Below, piece by piece: positions 8,228 through 15,459 of a DNA stretch of 52,815 nt. Both the position numbers and the translations under genes were made by a program. Source of the stretch: Acinetobacter sp. (GTDB taxonomy: Bacteria > Pseudomonadota > Gammaproteobacteria > Pseudomonadales > Moraxellaceae); NCBI GenBank assembly GCA_031277915.1, contig JAITLL010000038.1, positions 1 to 52,815 on the forward strand. Direction: 5' to 3'. The number at the start of each line of letters is the position of its first letter. Within the stretch, counting starts at the first letter, position 1. The notes below the pieces were generated by a model that saw nothing but the letters and a program-made list of their open reading frames with translations, was not told the DNA's origin and did not search any database.

Positions 8228-9295
8228 TTAGCTCCGTGCTAGTTCTGCTTCTTTCTCTAACAATGCACGTTTACGTTCAACACCCCAACGATAACCAGAA
8301 ATAAAACCATCATTTCGAATAACACGATGACATGGAATAGCAACCGCCAACATGTTTGCTGCACAAGCCCCAGCGACAGCCCGAACCGCTTTGGGTGAGC
8401 CTATTTTTTGGGCTATGTCAGAATAACTAACAGTCTGCCCCGCAGGAATTTCTTTCAATGCCTGCCACACTCTTTGTTGAAATGCCGTCCCTTGAATATC
8501 GAGCGGTAAATCTAATCCGATTTGTGGCGCTTCAATAAACCCGACAATATGGGCAATCAGTTGTTCAAACTCGTCATCGCACCCAATTAAATCAGCTTCT
8601 GGAAATTTATCTTGTAAATCATTTAAGAGCTTTTCTGGGTCATCGCCTAGTAAAATTGCACAAATTCCTTTCTGACTTTGGGCAACTAAAATGTCTCCTA
8701 AAGAGCACGCTCCTATGGCGAAAAAGATACGTACACCTTTACCACCAGATTTCCACTCTTTCGCTGTCATACCTAATAGCGAATTTGAATTTTCATAAAA
8801 CTGACTATTCGAATTAAAGCCTGCATTAAATATTGCATCAGTCACACTGATATTTTCATTTAGGTTTTCTCTTAGCTTTTTACTTTTATGTGCATCGGCA
8901 TAGCTTTTAGGTGTTAACCCCGTAATTTGCTTAAAAACTCTGTGAAAATGATATGCACTCATTCCAACATGATCTGCTACGTCTGCTAGAAATAAGTTGT
9001 CGTCATGCAGTTCAATATATCTACACGCTTTTTCAATTTTTTCTACAAGTTTTGGATCGTGTGCATTAGAGAGTCTATTTTGTATTTTTTGGCTTGCTCG
9101 ATAACCATTTTTTTCGGCTTGTGCTGAACTTTCAAAGAAAACTACATTTTCTTTTTTAGGCAACCTTTTTGTACTTGATGGTAGGCAGTACATGCCTGAG
9201 GTTTTCACACCATAAACAAAATATGCATCAGCTTCCACATCTCGATCTACAATTGCTTGCCATCTATCTTTGTCTGTTATCCACTGATTTTTCAT
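8228..9295 (-). CDS. ada: Ada-type protein: AraC helix-turn-helix plus O6-alkylguanine-DNA alkyltransferase
   Basis: 355-aa bifunctional DNA repair protein and regulator. Order: Ada N-domain (about 1-75), AraC-type HTH (about 85-185), ribonuclease-like and alkyltransferase domain (about 190-355). The C-terminal active site IPCHRVIR is intact, so O6-methylguanine repair should work. In the N-domain only C37 (GMYCLPSS) remains of the four zinc-binding cysteines found in E. coli Ada; the positions matching C42, C69 and C72 are S41, S68 and I71. Methylphosphotriester sensing, which needs the Cys4 zinc site, is therefore doubtful. Start: ATG at 9295 lies 5 nt after GAGGTGA; a GTG 9 nt upstream overlaps that ribosome site. 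Confidence 0.9.
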   Translation of the reverse strand: MKNQWITDKDRWQAIVDRDVEADAYFVYGVKTSGMYCLPSSTKRLPKKENVVFFESSAQAEKNGYRASQKIQNRLSNAHDPKLVEKIEKACRYIELHDDNLFLADVADHVGMSAYHFHRVFKQITGLTPKSYADAHKSKKLRENLNENISVTDAIFNAGFNSNSQFYENSNSLLGMTAKEWKSGGKGVRIFFAIGACSLGDILVAQSQKGICAILLGDDPEKLLNDLQDKFPEADLIGCDDEFEQLIAHIVGFIEAPQIGLDLPLDIQGTAFQQRVWQALKEIPAGQTVSYSDIAQKIGSPKAVRAVAGACAANMLAVAIPCHRVIRNDGFISGYRWGVERKRALLEKEAELARS

Positions 9296-9518
9296 TTTGC
9301 TCACCTCAATTGCAATTCAATACTTAATGACTTATTTTCGCAACTTTGTTAATAAGCAAAACTCTTGGTATTGCTATTTTAATCTTTTCAATGCAAAAAC
9401 ATTCCAATGCAACTTTAATTTTTTCAAGCCACCAACACTCAACATGATCATAGAAATTATAAAATTTCTTGAGAAAGTCAAAAATAAATATGATGGCATT
9501 ACAGTATTGGGCATTTAG

Positions 9519-9548
9519 AAACCCAAACTCAATAGCTTGGGTTTTTTA
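9519..9548. terminator. Hairpin terminator near end of TetR gene
   Basis: AAACCCAA pairs with TTGGGTTT across ten bases and is followed on the plus strand by a T-run. It lies just past the stop of the minus-strand TetR gene at 9557; it works best on the plus strand but the stem is symmetric. Confidence 0.6.
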
Positions 9549-9556
9549 AGAGCCTT

Positions 9557-10114
9557 TTAGGCAACCCTCACCAAAAAGTAATCTAACAACATAGTTTGTT
9601 CTTCAATTTTGTTTGACGTTAAAAGCTCTAAAATTGCCCCATCTATCATAAATACTAAAATCTCTGCTTCTGCATACGAAGCCATTTTTTTAGTTTCTAC
9701 CATGAGGCAGAAAACCTCATTTTTTAGCCAACGCCTATAACGCACAGCGCTTTGGTAAGCATGAGGATAAAGCGTTTTAGTTTCAAAAATTGCTTTAAAC
9801 AGTAGGTAATAAGCGCTATTTAAGTCGGCATGTAAAAGATAAATTTTCCTGAGTTTATCAATCAAAGTGGAATATTGAGTTGTTTCTAGCACCTCTCTTA
9901 CTTTTTCCATGAGCGTTTCTTTTTGCAGTAAGAGGCATATTTCAATAAGGCCTGCTTTTGAGTGAAAGTAATTGTAAAGCGTACCTTTCGGAATGTTGGA
10001 CTCTTTGGCAATCAGGTCTACGCCTGCGGTATGAAACCCATAGGTTGTAAATAGACGGATAGCCGTGCGAATAATGTGTAATTTTTTGGAAGACGTTTCT
10101 AAGTAATTTGGCAT
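9557..10114 (-). CDS. TetR-family regulator, paralogue of the gene at 39625
   Basis: 185-aa TetR regulator. The N-terminal HTH reads AIRLFTTYGFHTAGVDLIAK, then SNIPKGTLYNYFHSKAGLIE. It is clearly paralogous to the TetR at 39625-40191: both share GFHT.GVD.I..E, YNYFHSK, LRKIYLLH-type segment, the block LFKAIFETKTLYP and YR.WL.NE. Both genes also have the same bases around the start (GGTAAAACTATGCC) and the same structured repeat directly upstream, so gene and repeat form one cassette. The target is unknown; by position it may control its own promoter and the plus-strand transcript of the repeat. Confidence 0.85.
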   Translation of the reverse strand: MPNYLETSSKKLHIIRTAIRLFTTYGFHTAGVDLIAKESNIPKGTLYNYFHSKAGLIEICLLLQKETLMEKVREVLETTQYSTLIDKLRKIYLLHADLNSAYYLLFKAIFETKTLYPHAYQSAVRYRRWLKNEVFCLMVETKKMASYAEAEILVFMIDGAILELLTSNKIEEQTMLLDYFLVRVA

Positions 10115-10152
10115 AGTTTTACCGTTTTAAATTCTTGTTGTGTTAAAAAGCC

Positions 10153-10592
10153 TGTACCCTTTCTGGGAGAAAAAAAGGCACAGCAAAGCCGTAAGACAGT
10201 GCTTGGCACATCTCAAGTTTTGTTATTGCTAAGTTTTAAATAAAAATGACTTTAAGCCTGAAAACCCTAGAGGTCATCAAACTGTTTAAAGGTGATTTAA
10301 GTTGTGTCGTTATAGCTTTTGGCAAGGACTGCCATGAAATAATGAATGTGCAAAGCCAACTCCTTTTTATTGGGAGTTCTGCCAGACATTAAAATTATGG
10401 TGGCAGAACGGAAGAGGGTTGACAGACTAGTCACTCAACTAGCACACCATAGGTGTCCCTCTCCCGTCCTACCGCTACGGGAGGGAACGAGAGTACACAC
10501 AAAACTATCCCTCAGATGGAATAGCCCTGATGCGTGAGTGAAACGGCCTGTCAAAGCCGGCTGGCAATGTAGGCCAGCAGGCAAAGCATAAT
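10153..10592 (+). repeat. Structured repeat element, copy 1 (candidate C4-like regulatory RNA)
   Basis: About 440 bp with strong similarity to 40246-40678, highest over 10309-10420. It can fold into several stems: AACTCC/GGGAGTT, GTTCTGCCA/TGGCAGAAC (10376-10384 with 10401-10409, nine perfect pairs), CTCCCG/CGGGAG and CTGGC/GCCAG near 10561-10576. Stems are kept in the second copy. A small reading frame runs through the element. The mix of structured RNA and nested ORF recalls the C4 antisense RNA and Icd/Ash regions of P1/P4-like phages, but this likeness is from memory and unproven. Confidence 0.6.
10346..10537 (+). CDS. Small ORF nested in structured repeat (possible Ash/Icd-like peptide)
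   Basis: 63 codons inside the structured element. The first 22 or so residues (KANSFLLGVLPDIKIMVAER) are identical in the second copy at 40438-40605 apart from residue 2, and the frame is open in both, although the 3' halves differ in length and sequence. The segment IKIMV is reminiscent of the IIIMVGRAGQ region of Ash/Icd-type peptides. Conservation could equally come from RNA structure, because the best conserved stretch is also the hairpin core. No clear ribosome site was seen. Treat as a candidate only. Confidence 0.3.
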   Translation: MCKANSFLLGVLPDIKIMVAERKRVDRLVTQLAHHRCPSPVLPLREGTRVHTKLSLRWNSPDA

Positions 10593-11089
10593 CGGCAAGG
10601 TTTAGAGTGTCAATGTCGTACTGAATAGAAAGTGGTTAAATAATTATTATTTTTCATTCAATTAGATAGTTAAGCTAAATGTTAATTTAACTTAAATTTA
10701 AAGATACTACTGAATAGTCGATATAGGATAAATAAAAAATAAGATCGCAATATTATTTAAAGATATTTTCTTAATTACCGAGTACAAATAACTATTGTTG
10801 GCTTATCGGTGAGTTCTCAAAAATCGATATAAATAGAGTTATGACAATGGCCCCTACTTAAAGTTTGTATAAACACAATTAATAAAAGTAACTTTAGGGG
10901 TTAGGATAAAGCAAAGTAGCCCAAAATGAGACAGAAAAGCTGCCTTTTGGGGTTGTTTTAGGTTTTCCTAAAAATACACACTGATATATATTCAATAATA
11001 GAACACATTTAACACGCTAATTGTTTTCGCCACAAAGAGGTCTTTACGCAAGAAGTCTCTTTAGGTCCAAATTACTAACTAAAAGGCCC
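10593..11089. other. AT-rich intergenic stretch before the S9 peptidase
   Basis: About 500 bp without a credible gene. It holds one hairpin, CCCAAAA (10920-10926) with TTTTGGG (10945-10951), followed by a moderately T-rich tail, possibly a terminator or part of the peptidase leader. No inverted terminal repeats or transposase remnants were recognised. Confidence 0.5.
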
Positions 11090-13135
11090 ATGATGACGCA
11101 AAAGCATTTTCAGAATTTGCTCAGCAAACTTGAGCTACCTAACGATGAAGTAGCACTACACTGGGTAGCTGAACAAAACCAGAAAACTATAGAGAAATTT
11201 GCTCAAAGTAGACGTTTTCAAGAAACACAGCAAATCATTCTAAAGTCGTTAAATAATCAAGCAAAGATTCCTTGGGGCGAGCATTATCACGATACAGTTT
11301 ATAACTTCTGGCAAGATGATAACCACCCTCGTGGCATCTGGCGGCGAACCCAAGAAACATCGTATCTGACAGGAAAACCTGAGTGGGAAACTGTATTAGA
11401 TATTGATCATCTTAATGAAGAAGAAAATGCCAACTGGAGCTATCACGGTGCAGATCTGCTTTATCCTGATTTCACACGCGCACTGGTTTTTTTATCAAGC
11501 GGTGGTGATGCCTGCGAAATTCGCGAATTTGACTTGATCAACAAAACATTTATCAGTGACGGTTTTTTTCTACCGGAGAGTAAGAGTTCAGTCACTTGGC
11601 TTGACGAAAACAGCCTATTACTGGCACTAGATGCGGGCGGTGACACACTTACAACATCAGGTTATCCACGTTGCGTCAGTCTCTGGCAGCGAGGTACTAT
11701 ACCACAAGAAGCTGCCCTGATTTATGCTGGAGAAACCAGCGATATGATGGTTTCAGCATGGCGTACTCATACTCCAGGGTACGAAAAAACACTGGTACGT
11801 TGTTATCGAGATTTTTATCACAGTCTCACATACCAGCTTACCGCACAGGGAAAACTGGTATCTATAGATATTCCTGAAGATGCATCATGCGGCTTTTTTA
11901 ATGCTTGGCTACTTATTACACTCGCCACTCCTTGGAAAATAGCAGATAAAATGTATCCGGCTGGGGCCTTACTGGCGATAGATTTTGCATCTTTTCAAGA
12001 AGGTCAACGTAACTTCACCACGCTGTTCACCCCAGATGAGCAAACTACGCTACAAGGTTACAGTTCGACCCGTGACTATCTTATTCTCAACCTAACTTTG
12101 GATGTGGTCGGAAGAGTTGAAGTTTTAAAAGTGGAGAATGGGCTGTGGTGTCACGTTCAAATGTTGACACTACCTGACTTTACAACAATTTCTGCTTCAG
12201 GCATTGATATAAAGAACAACCGCTATCAGCTAATAAGTTATGGTTTTCTACAGCCTTATTGCTTGAGTTATGGTGATCTCGATAACAACACGCTCAGTGT
12301 GGTGAAACAAGAACCAGCATGTTTTGATAAGGCAAATTTTGAAGTCACCCGGCATTTTGCCCAGTCACCAGATGGTACTCTCATTCCCTATTTTCAAATA
12401 GCAAGCAAAGGTTTGGAACTTACGGGTGAGCATCCTACTCTACTCTATGGCTATGGAGGTTTCGAAGTCTCTTTAACACCTGAGTATCTTGGAGCGAAAG
12501 GTGCTACATGGCTGCAAAAAGGGGGTGTTTATATAGTGGCAAATATTCGCGGTGGCGGTGAATATGGTCCCCAATGGCATCAGGCTGCACTGAAACAAAA
12601 CCGACATCGTGCCTTTGAGGATTTCGCAGCGGTTGCCAAAGATTTAATCACACGCCGAGTGACCTGTTCTGCCCGACTAGCAGCACAGGGAGGAAGCAAC
12701 GGTGGACTACTCATTGGTAACATGTTGACCGACTACCCTACGTTATTCGGCGCTCTGTTATGCGAAGTCCCACTTCTAGATATGACCAACTATCATCGCT
12801 GGCTGGCAGGTTCCTCATGGATTGCTGAATTTGGAGACCCTGAAGTTGCTGAAGAGCGGCAATGGCTACAAAGTTACTCACCATTCGATAAAGTATCTTC
12901 TGATAAATGTTATCCGCCAGTGCTGTTTACCACAGGTACCAAGGACGATCGCGTCAGTCCTGCACATGCACGCAAAATGGTGGCTCGAATGCAGCAGCAA
13001 GGTCATCACAATATATGGCTATATGAAGAAACCGATGCAGGCCACGGTAGCGCACCGGAAAATGCCCAAATAGCATTTTATCACGCTATGACCGAAGAGT
13101 TTTTGTGGCAAATGTTGGAAAAAAATCAAAAGTAA
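11090..13135 (+). CDS. S9A-family prolyl oligopeptidase
   Basis: 681-aa serine peptidase from ATG 11090 (an equally good ATG is at 11093; the frame stays open upstream with a TTG at 11021 but no better start). The N-terminal two thirds is the beta-propeller gate; the C-terminal third is the alpha/beta hydrolase. Nucleophile S536 lies in GGSNGG, the acid is D619 or D620 in DDRVSP, and H652 lies in DAGHGS. No signal peptide, so cytoplasmic. The family cleaves after proline in short peptides. Base and codon use looks more G+C-rich (CTG, CGG, GGC) than neighbouring genes, and its 3' end cuts into the gene on the other strand, both pointing to acquisition by transfer. Confidence 0.88.
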   Translation: MMTQKHFQNLLSKLELPNDEVALHWVAEQNQKTIEKFAQSRRFQETQQIILKSLNNQAKIPWGEHYHDTVYNFWQDDNHPRGIWRRTQETSYLTGKPEWETVLDIDHLNEEENANWSYHGADLLYPDFTRALVFLSSGGDACEIREFDLINKTFISDGFFLPESKSSVTWLDENSLLLALDAGGDTLTTSGYPRCVSLWQRGTIPQEAALIYAGETSDMMVSAWRTHTPGYEKTLVRCYRDFYHSLTYQLTAQGKLVSIDIPEDASCGFFNAWLLITLATPWKIADKMYPAGALLAIDFASFQEGQRNFTTLFTPDEQTTLQGYSSTRDYLILNLTLDVVGRVEVLKVENGLWCHVQMLTLPDFTTISASGIDIKNNRYQLISYGFLQPYCLSYGDLDNNTLSVVKQEPACFDKANFEVTRHFAQSPDGTLIPYFQIASKGLELTGEHPTLLYGYGGFEVSLTPEYLGAKGATWLQKGGVYIVANIRGGGEYGPQWHQAALKQNRHRAFEDFAAVAKDLITRRVTCSARLAAQGGSNGGLLIGNMLTDYPTLFGALLCEVPLLDMTNYHRWLAGSSWIAEFGDPEVAEERQWLQSYSPFDKVSSDKCYPPVLFTTGTKDDRVSPAHARKMVARMQQQGHHNIWLYEETDAGHGSAPENAQIAFYHAMTEEFLWQMLEKNQK

Positions 13136-13712
13136 CCGTTTGATGTTCAACTTCTTCTGCTGAGTGCCAAGTAAATAGATCACTTACTGCTGGGTCACAC
13201 CCTTTTTCTTCCCAATGTGCTTTTGTCAAAATATATTGACCTAATGCACAAGTGTAATGCTCAGCGGCAGCGACAATACCTACACGGAACAATAACCAAG
13301 ACTTTTGCATGCGCTTTGGTAGAGCTTTGCCAAAAGGCTTATCTGCAAGCATAGAATCAAATAGCTCAATGACTCGCTGATATTGCTCTTCAATATCACC
13401 CCCATAACGCTGTATATATTTTTCGATAGATTCTTTATGCGCTTGAGCATGAATTGCCTCTTGCCGAATAAAAGTTTCTACATCTTTTTTTAATTTTTCA
13501 TCAGTTATGAATGACAATGCCTTATTAAAAATACGGCAGAAAAAGTACTCTCCTCGCACAAGTGTAAAACTGAAATGGTTTACCGCATGACTTGCTTTTG
13601 GAGATTGTGGCATCCAATGTAGAGGTGATTCATTCCAATCAAAAGCGACACGACGTGGAAATAAAGGCCATAAAGTTTTAGAAGCCATATCTTTGAATGT
13701 GTTTGGGTACAT
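13086..13712 (-). pseudogene. Metal-dependent hydrolase (PF10118-like), 3'-truncated
   Basis: Starts MYPNTFKDMASKTLWPLFP at ATG 13712. It has the features of the predicted metal-dependent hydrolase family found in proteobacteria: FIRQEAIHAQAH near residue 120 and WHSAEEVEH near residue 190, both Glu/His-rich segments likely to bind metal. After VEHQT the frame enters the reverse complement of the S9 peptidase 3' end and stops at 13086, so the last residues are not native. Family members I know of are close to 280-310 aa, so about 100 C-terminal residues appear missing. A longer start at 13748 is possible but has no ribosome site advantage. Confidence 0.75.
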
Positions 13713-14128
13713 GTTCTTTTTCTCTTCCTCAAGATAAGCACACATCAAGTTCCAAAAAAGAACTTATTAATATCATTAAAGGACAATTCTTATGTCAGAG
13801 CGGTCAAAACATAAAATTTGATTAAAAATAAAAAAGCCAATTCTTTCGAATCGGCTTAATTACAACAGACCAGCTTTCATTGAAAATTGCTTTTTAATAT
13901 TCTTGTTCGCAACAATCTTCATCTTTTCTTGTTATAGCCTTAACTTAACTTTTCATTATGACAATTCGGTTAAAAAAACACCACCCATCTGTATAAAAAC
14001 AAACCTGATGCACAAAATGGTGATTTTTGTGAACAACATCACGATTTAAAAGAGATAGATCTTTTAAATACATATTCCACTAAACAGTTAAGTCTATTAT
14101 GCTTGAATTATCTAATGGTTAAGTATGT
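13713..14128. other. Intergenic region with minus-strand terminator at 13834-13855
   Basis: No credible gene. AAGCCAATTC and GAATCGGCTT (13834-13855) form a hairpin followed on the minus strand by TTTTTTATTTTTA, a convincing rho-independent terminator. No minus-strand gene lies just upstream of it, so it may end a small untranslated RNA made from roughly 13860-14100 or be left over from a lost gene. Confidence 0.5.
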
Positions 14129-14365
14129 ATGATGGAACAGCAAACTTTATTACAAGAACTGAACTCACTCATTGAATACTATTCAAAAAGAACCGATTGC
14201 CCACCTGCTCGAATATGCATCGGCTATAGAGCTTATGCAAAACTCATGCAGTGCCCGCCTTTTGCGGATGAAGTAATGAACTCTGCACTAGATCCCAATA
14301 AACGTAAATATAAAAAGATAAAGATTAAAATTACCAAAGATGATGACCAATTAGAGCTTGAGTAA
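14129..14365 (+). CDS. Small conserved-looking hypothetical protein
   Basis: 78-aa protein, acidic and lysine-rich at the C-terminus (KKIKIKITKDDDQLELE). The N-terminal 45 residues could form a compact domain (LLQELNSLIEYYSKRTDCPP then ICIGYRAYAKLMQ). No signal peptide or membrane segment and no family recognised. It sits between the truncated hydrolase and the end of the csu operon, transcribed toward csuE. Confidence 0.6.
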   Translation: MMEQQTLLQELNSLIEYYSKRTDCPPARICIGYRAYAKLMQCPPFADEVMNSALDPNKRKYKKIKIKITKDDDQLELE

Positions 14366-14390
14366 ATTTATAAAAATTACGTATTTCTTT

Positions 14391-14420
14391 AAAAAAAAAG
14401 CCCATGAACTGAGCTTTTAT
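14391..14420 (-). terminator. Terminator of the csu operon
   Basis: On the minus strand AAAAGCTCA and CATGGGCTTTT pair partly around a short loop, followed by nine T. It lies just after the csuE stop at 14440. Confidence 0.7.
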
Positions 14421-14439
14421 CTTCTCTATAAAACAGCTT

Positions 14440-15459
14440 TTAAAACTCGACTTGTACTGTAACCGTGTCTTGATACGTTCCCGCTGGTGTGGTGTCTGCA
14501 TTTTCATCGACAATTTTTGTGGTAAACACATAGCTCTGCTGTGTTACTCCGTTATGCACCCCCGGGTTCAAGGTCGCATTTAAACTCGACCAACGCTCGT
14601 TACCACTACCCCATCGGTCATTCGATGAGTTTTTAAATATATCGTATTTTAAATATGTATTTCCCGTTTGTGACTTCATGGCTCGTTGGTTGCCATTTTG
14701 CGGGGAAAGTCCATTATTTAAACTGACATAATACGGTGTATTTACAGAGCAGCGTATTCCCATAGACGACTGCACAGGCTCAAGCTTGGACGCAAAAGCG
14801 GCCGTACCAAAGTTTAAGTCTTGAGTTAAAATTCGGCAGTCCGGAAGCACGGTAATTGAGAGCGAACCCAGTGAGTCCGCTCCACTTCCCCAGTTAAAAC
14901 CGATCCCTACTACACCCCGTTTAAACCCTGGACTTTCAAAGAAGGTCCCGATTCCAATAATTGCAACAGCGGGTACCGAATAAAACCATTTTACTTGTAA
15001 TGGTACATCGGCCTGATATACACCCGGTGATACGCTTTGCCCAGCCGGAAGGCGTATATAGAAAGGCAAATTACCATCTGGCCCACTAAAAAGATTGACT
15101 AGCGTAAAGCTACTCATGTCTTTCTCTTGGCCTAAACTAAGAATTTCATTGTTACTGTCTAAAATAATGGCATTGAGCTTTTCTCCGGTTTGAGCGTTGG
15201 TAAATGTATTCGACATTTGCTCAACCCGATATTTTAAATAAGTCATGTTAGCCAAAGCCAAGCTAAAACCACTACACGATAAACCCGAGTTAAACTGAGA
15301 AGAGTTCTCACCGTTTTCCATTAAATAGATGGATGGAACCGAAATAGAAGATGTACCCGAAGCACTTACACTACATGCAGCATGAGCCAAATTTCCAGCC
15401 AGCATCAGTCCAGAAAACATACACAAATGGCTGAGTAATTTTTTTGTTTTTATATTCAT
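14440..15459 (-). CDS. csuE: CsuE, tip adhesin of the Csu archaic chaperone-usher pilus
   Basis: 339-aa secreted protein with a signal peptide ending near LAHAA. It has two spore coat U (SCPU) type domains: an N-terminal half, which in A. baumannii CsuE forms the finger-like adhesive domain binding abiotic hydrophobic surfaces, and a C-terminal pilin-type domain beginning near LPDCRILTQDLNFGTAAF that completes the strand exchange with the shaft. It ends in QDTVTVQVEF, the usual terminal strand. Its ATG overlaps the csuD stop by four bases. Complete and apparently functional. Confidence 0.93.
   Translation of the reverse strand: MNIKTKKLLSHLCMFSGLMLAGNLAHAACSVSASGTSSISVPSIYLMENGENSSQFNSGLSCSGFSLALANMTYLKYRVEQMSNTFTNAQTGEKLNAIILDSNNEILSLGQEKDMSSFTLVNLFSGPDGNLPFYIRLPAGQSVSPGVYQADVPLQVKWFYSVPAVAIIGIGTFFESPGFKRGVVGIGFNWGSGADSLGSLSITVLPDCRILTQDLNFGTAAFASKLEPVQSSMGIRCSVNTPYYVSLNNGLSPQNGNQRAMKSQTGNTYLKYDIFKNSSNDRWGSGNERWSSLNATLNPGVHNGVTQQSYVFTTKIVDENADTTPAGTYQDTVTVQVEF

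Noticed and set aside
9297-9518. 73-codon plus-strand ORF between Ada and TetR
   Set aside because: Composition is Phe/Asn/Lys-rich as expected of AT-rich non-coding DNA, no ribosome site, runs into a terminator hairpin.
9557-13748. Integrated prophage or genomic island with integrase
   Set aside because: No integrase, transposase, tRNA gene or attachment repeats were found; only the structured repeat hints at phage ancestry.
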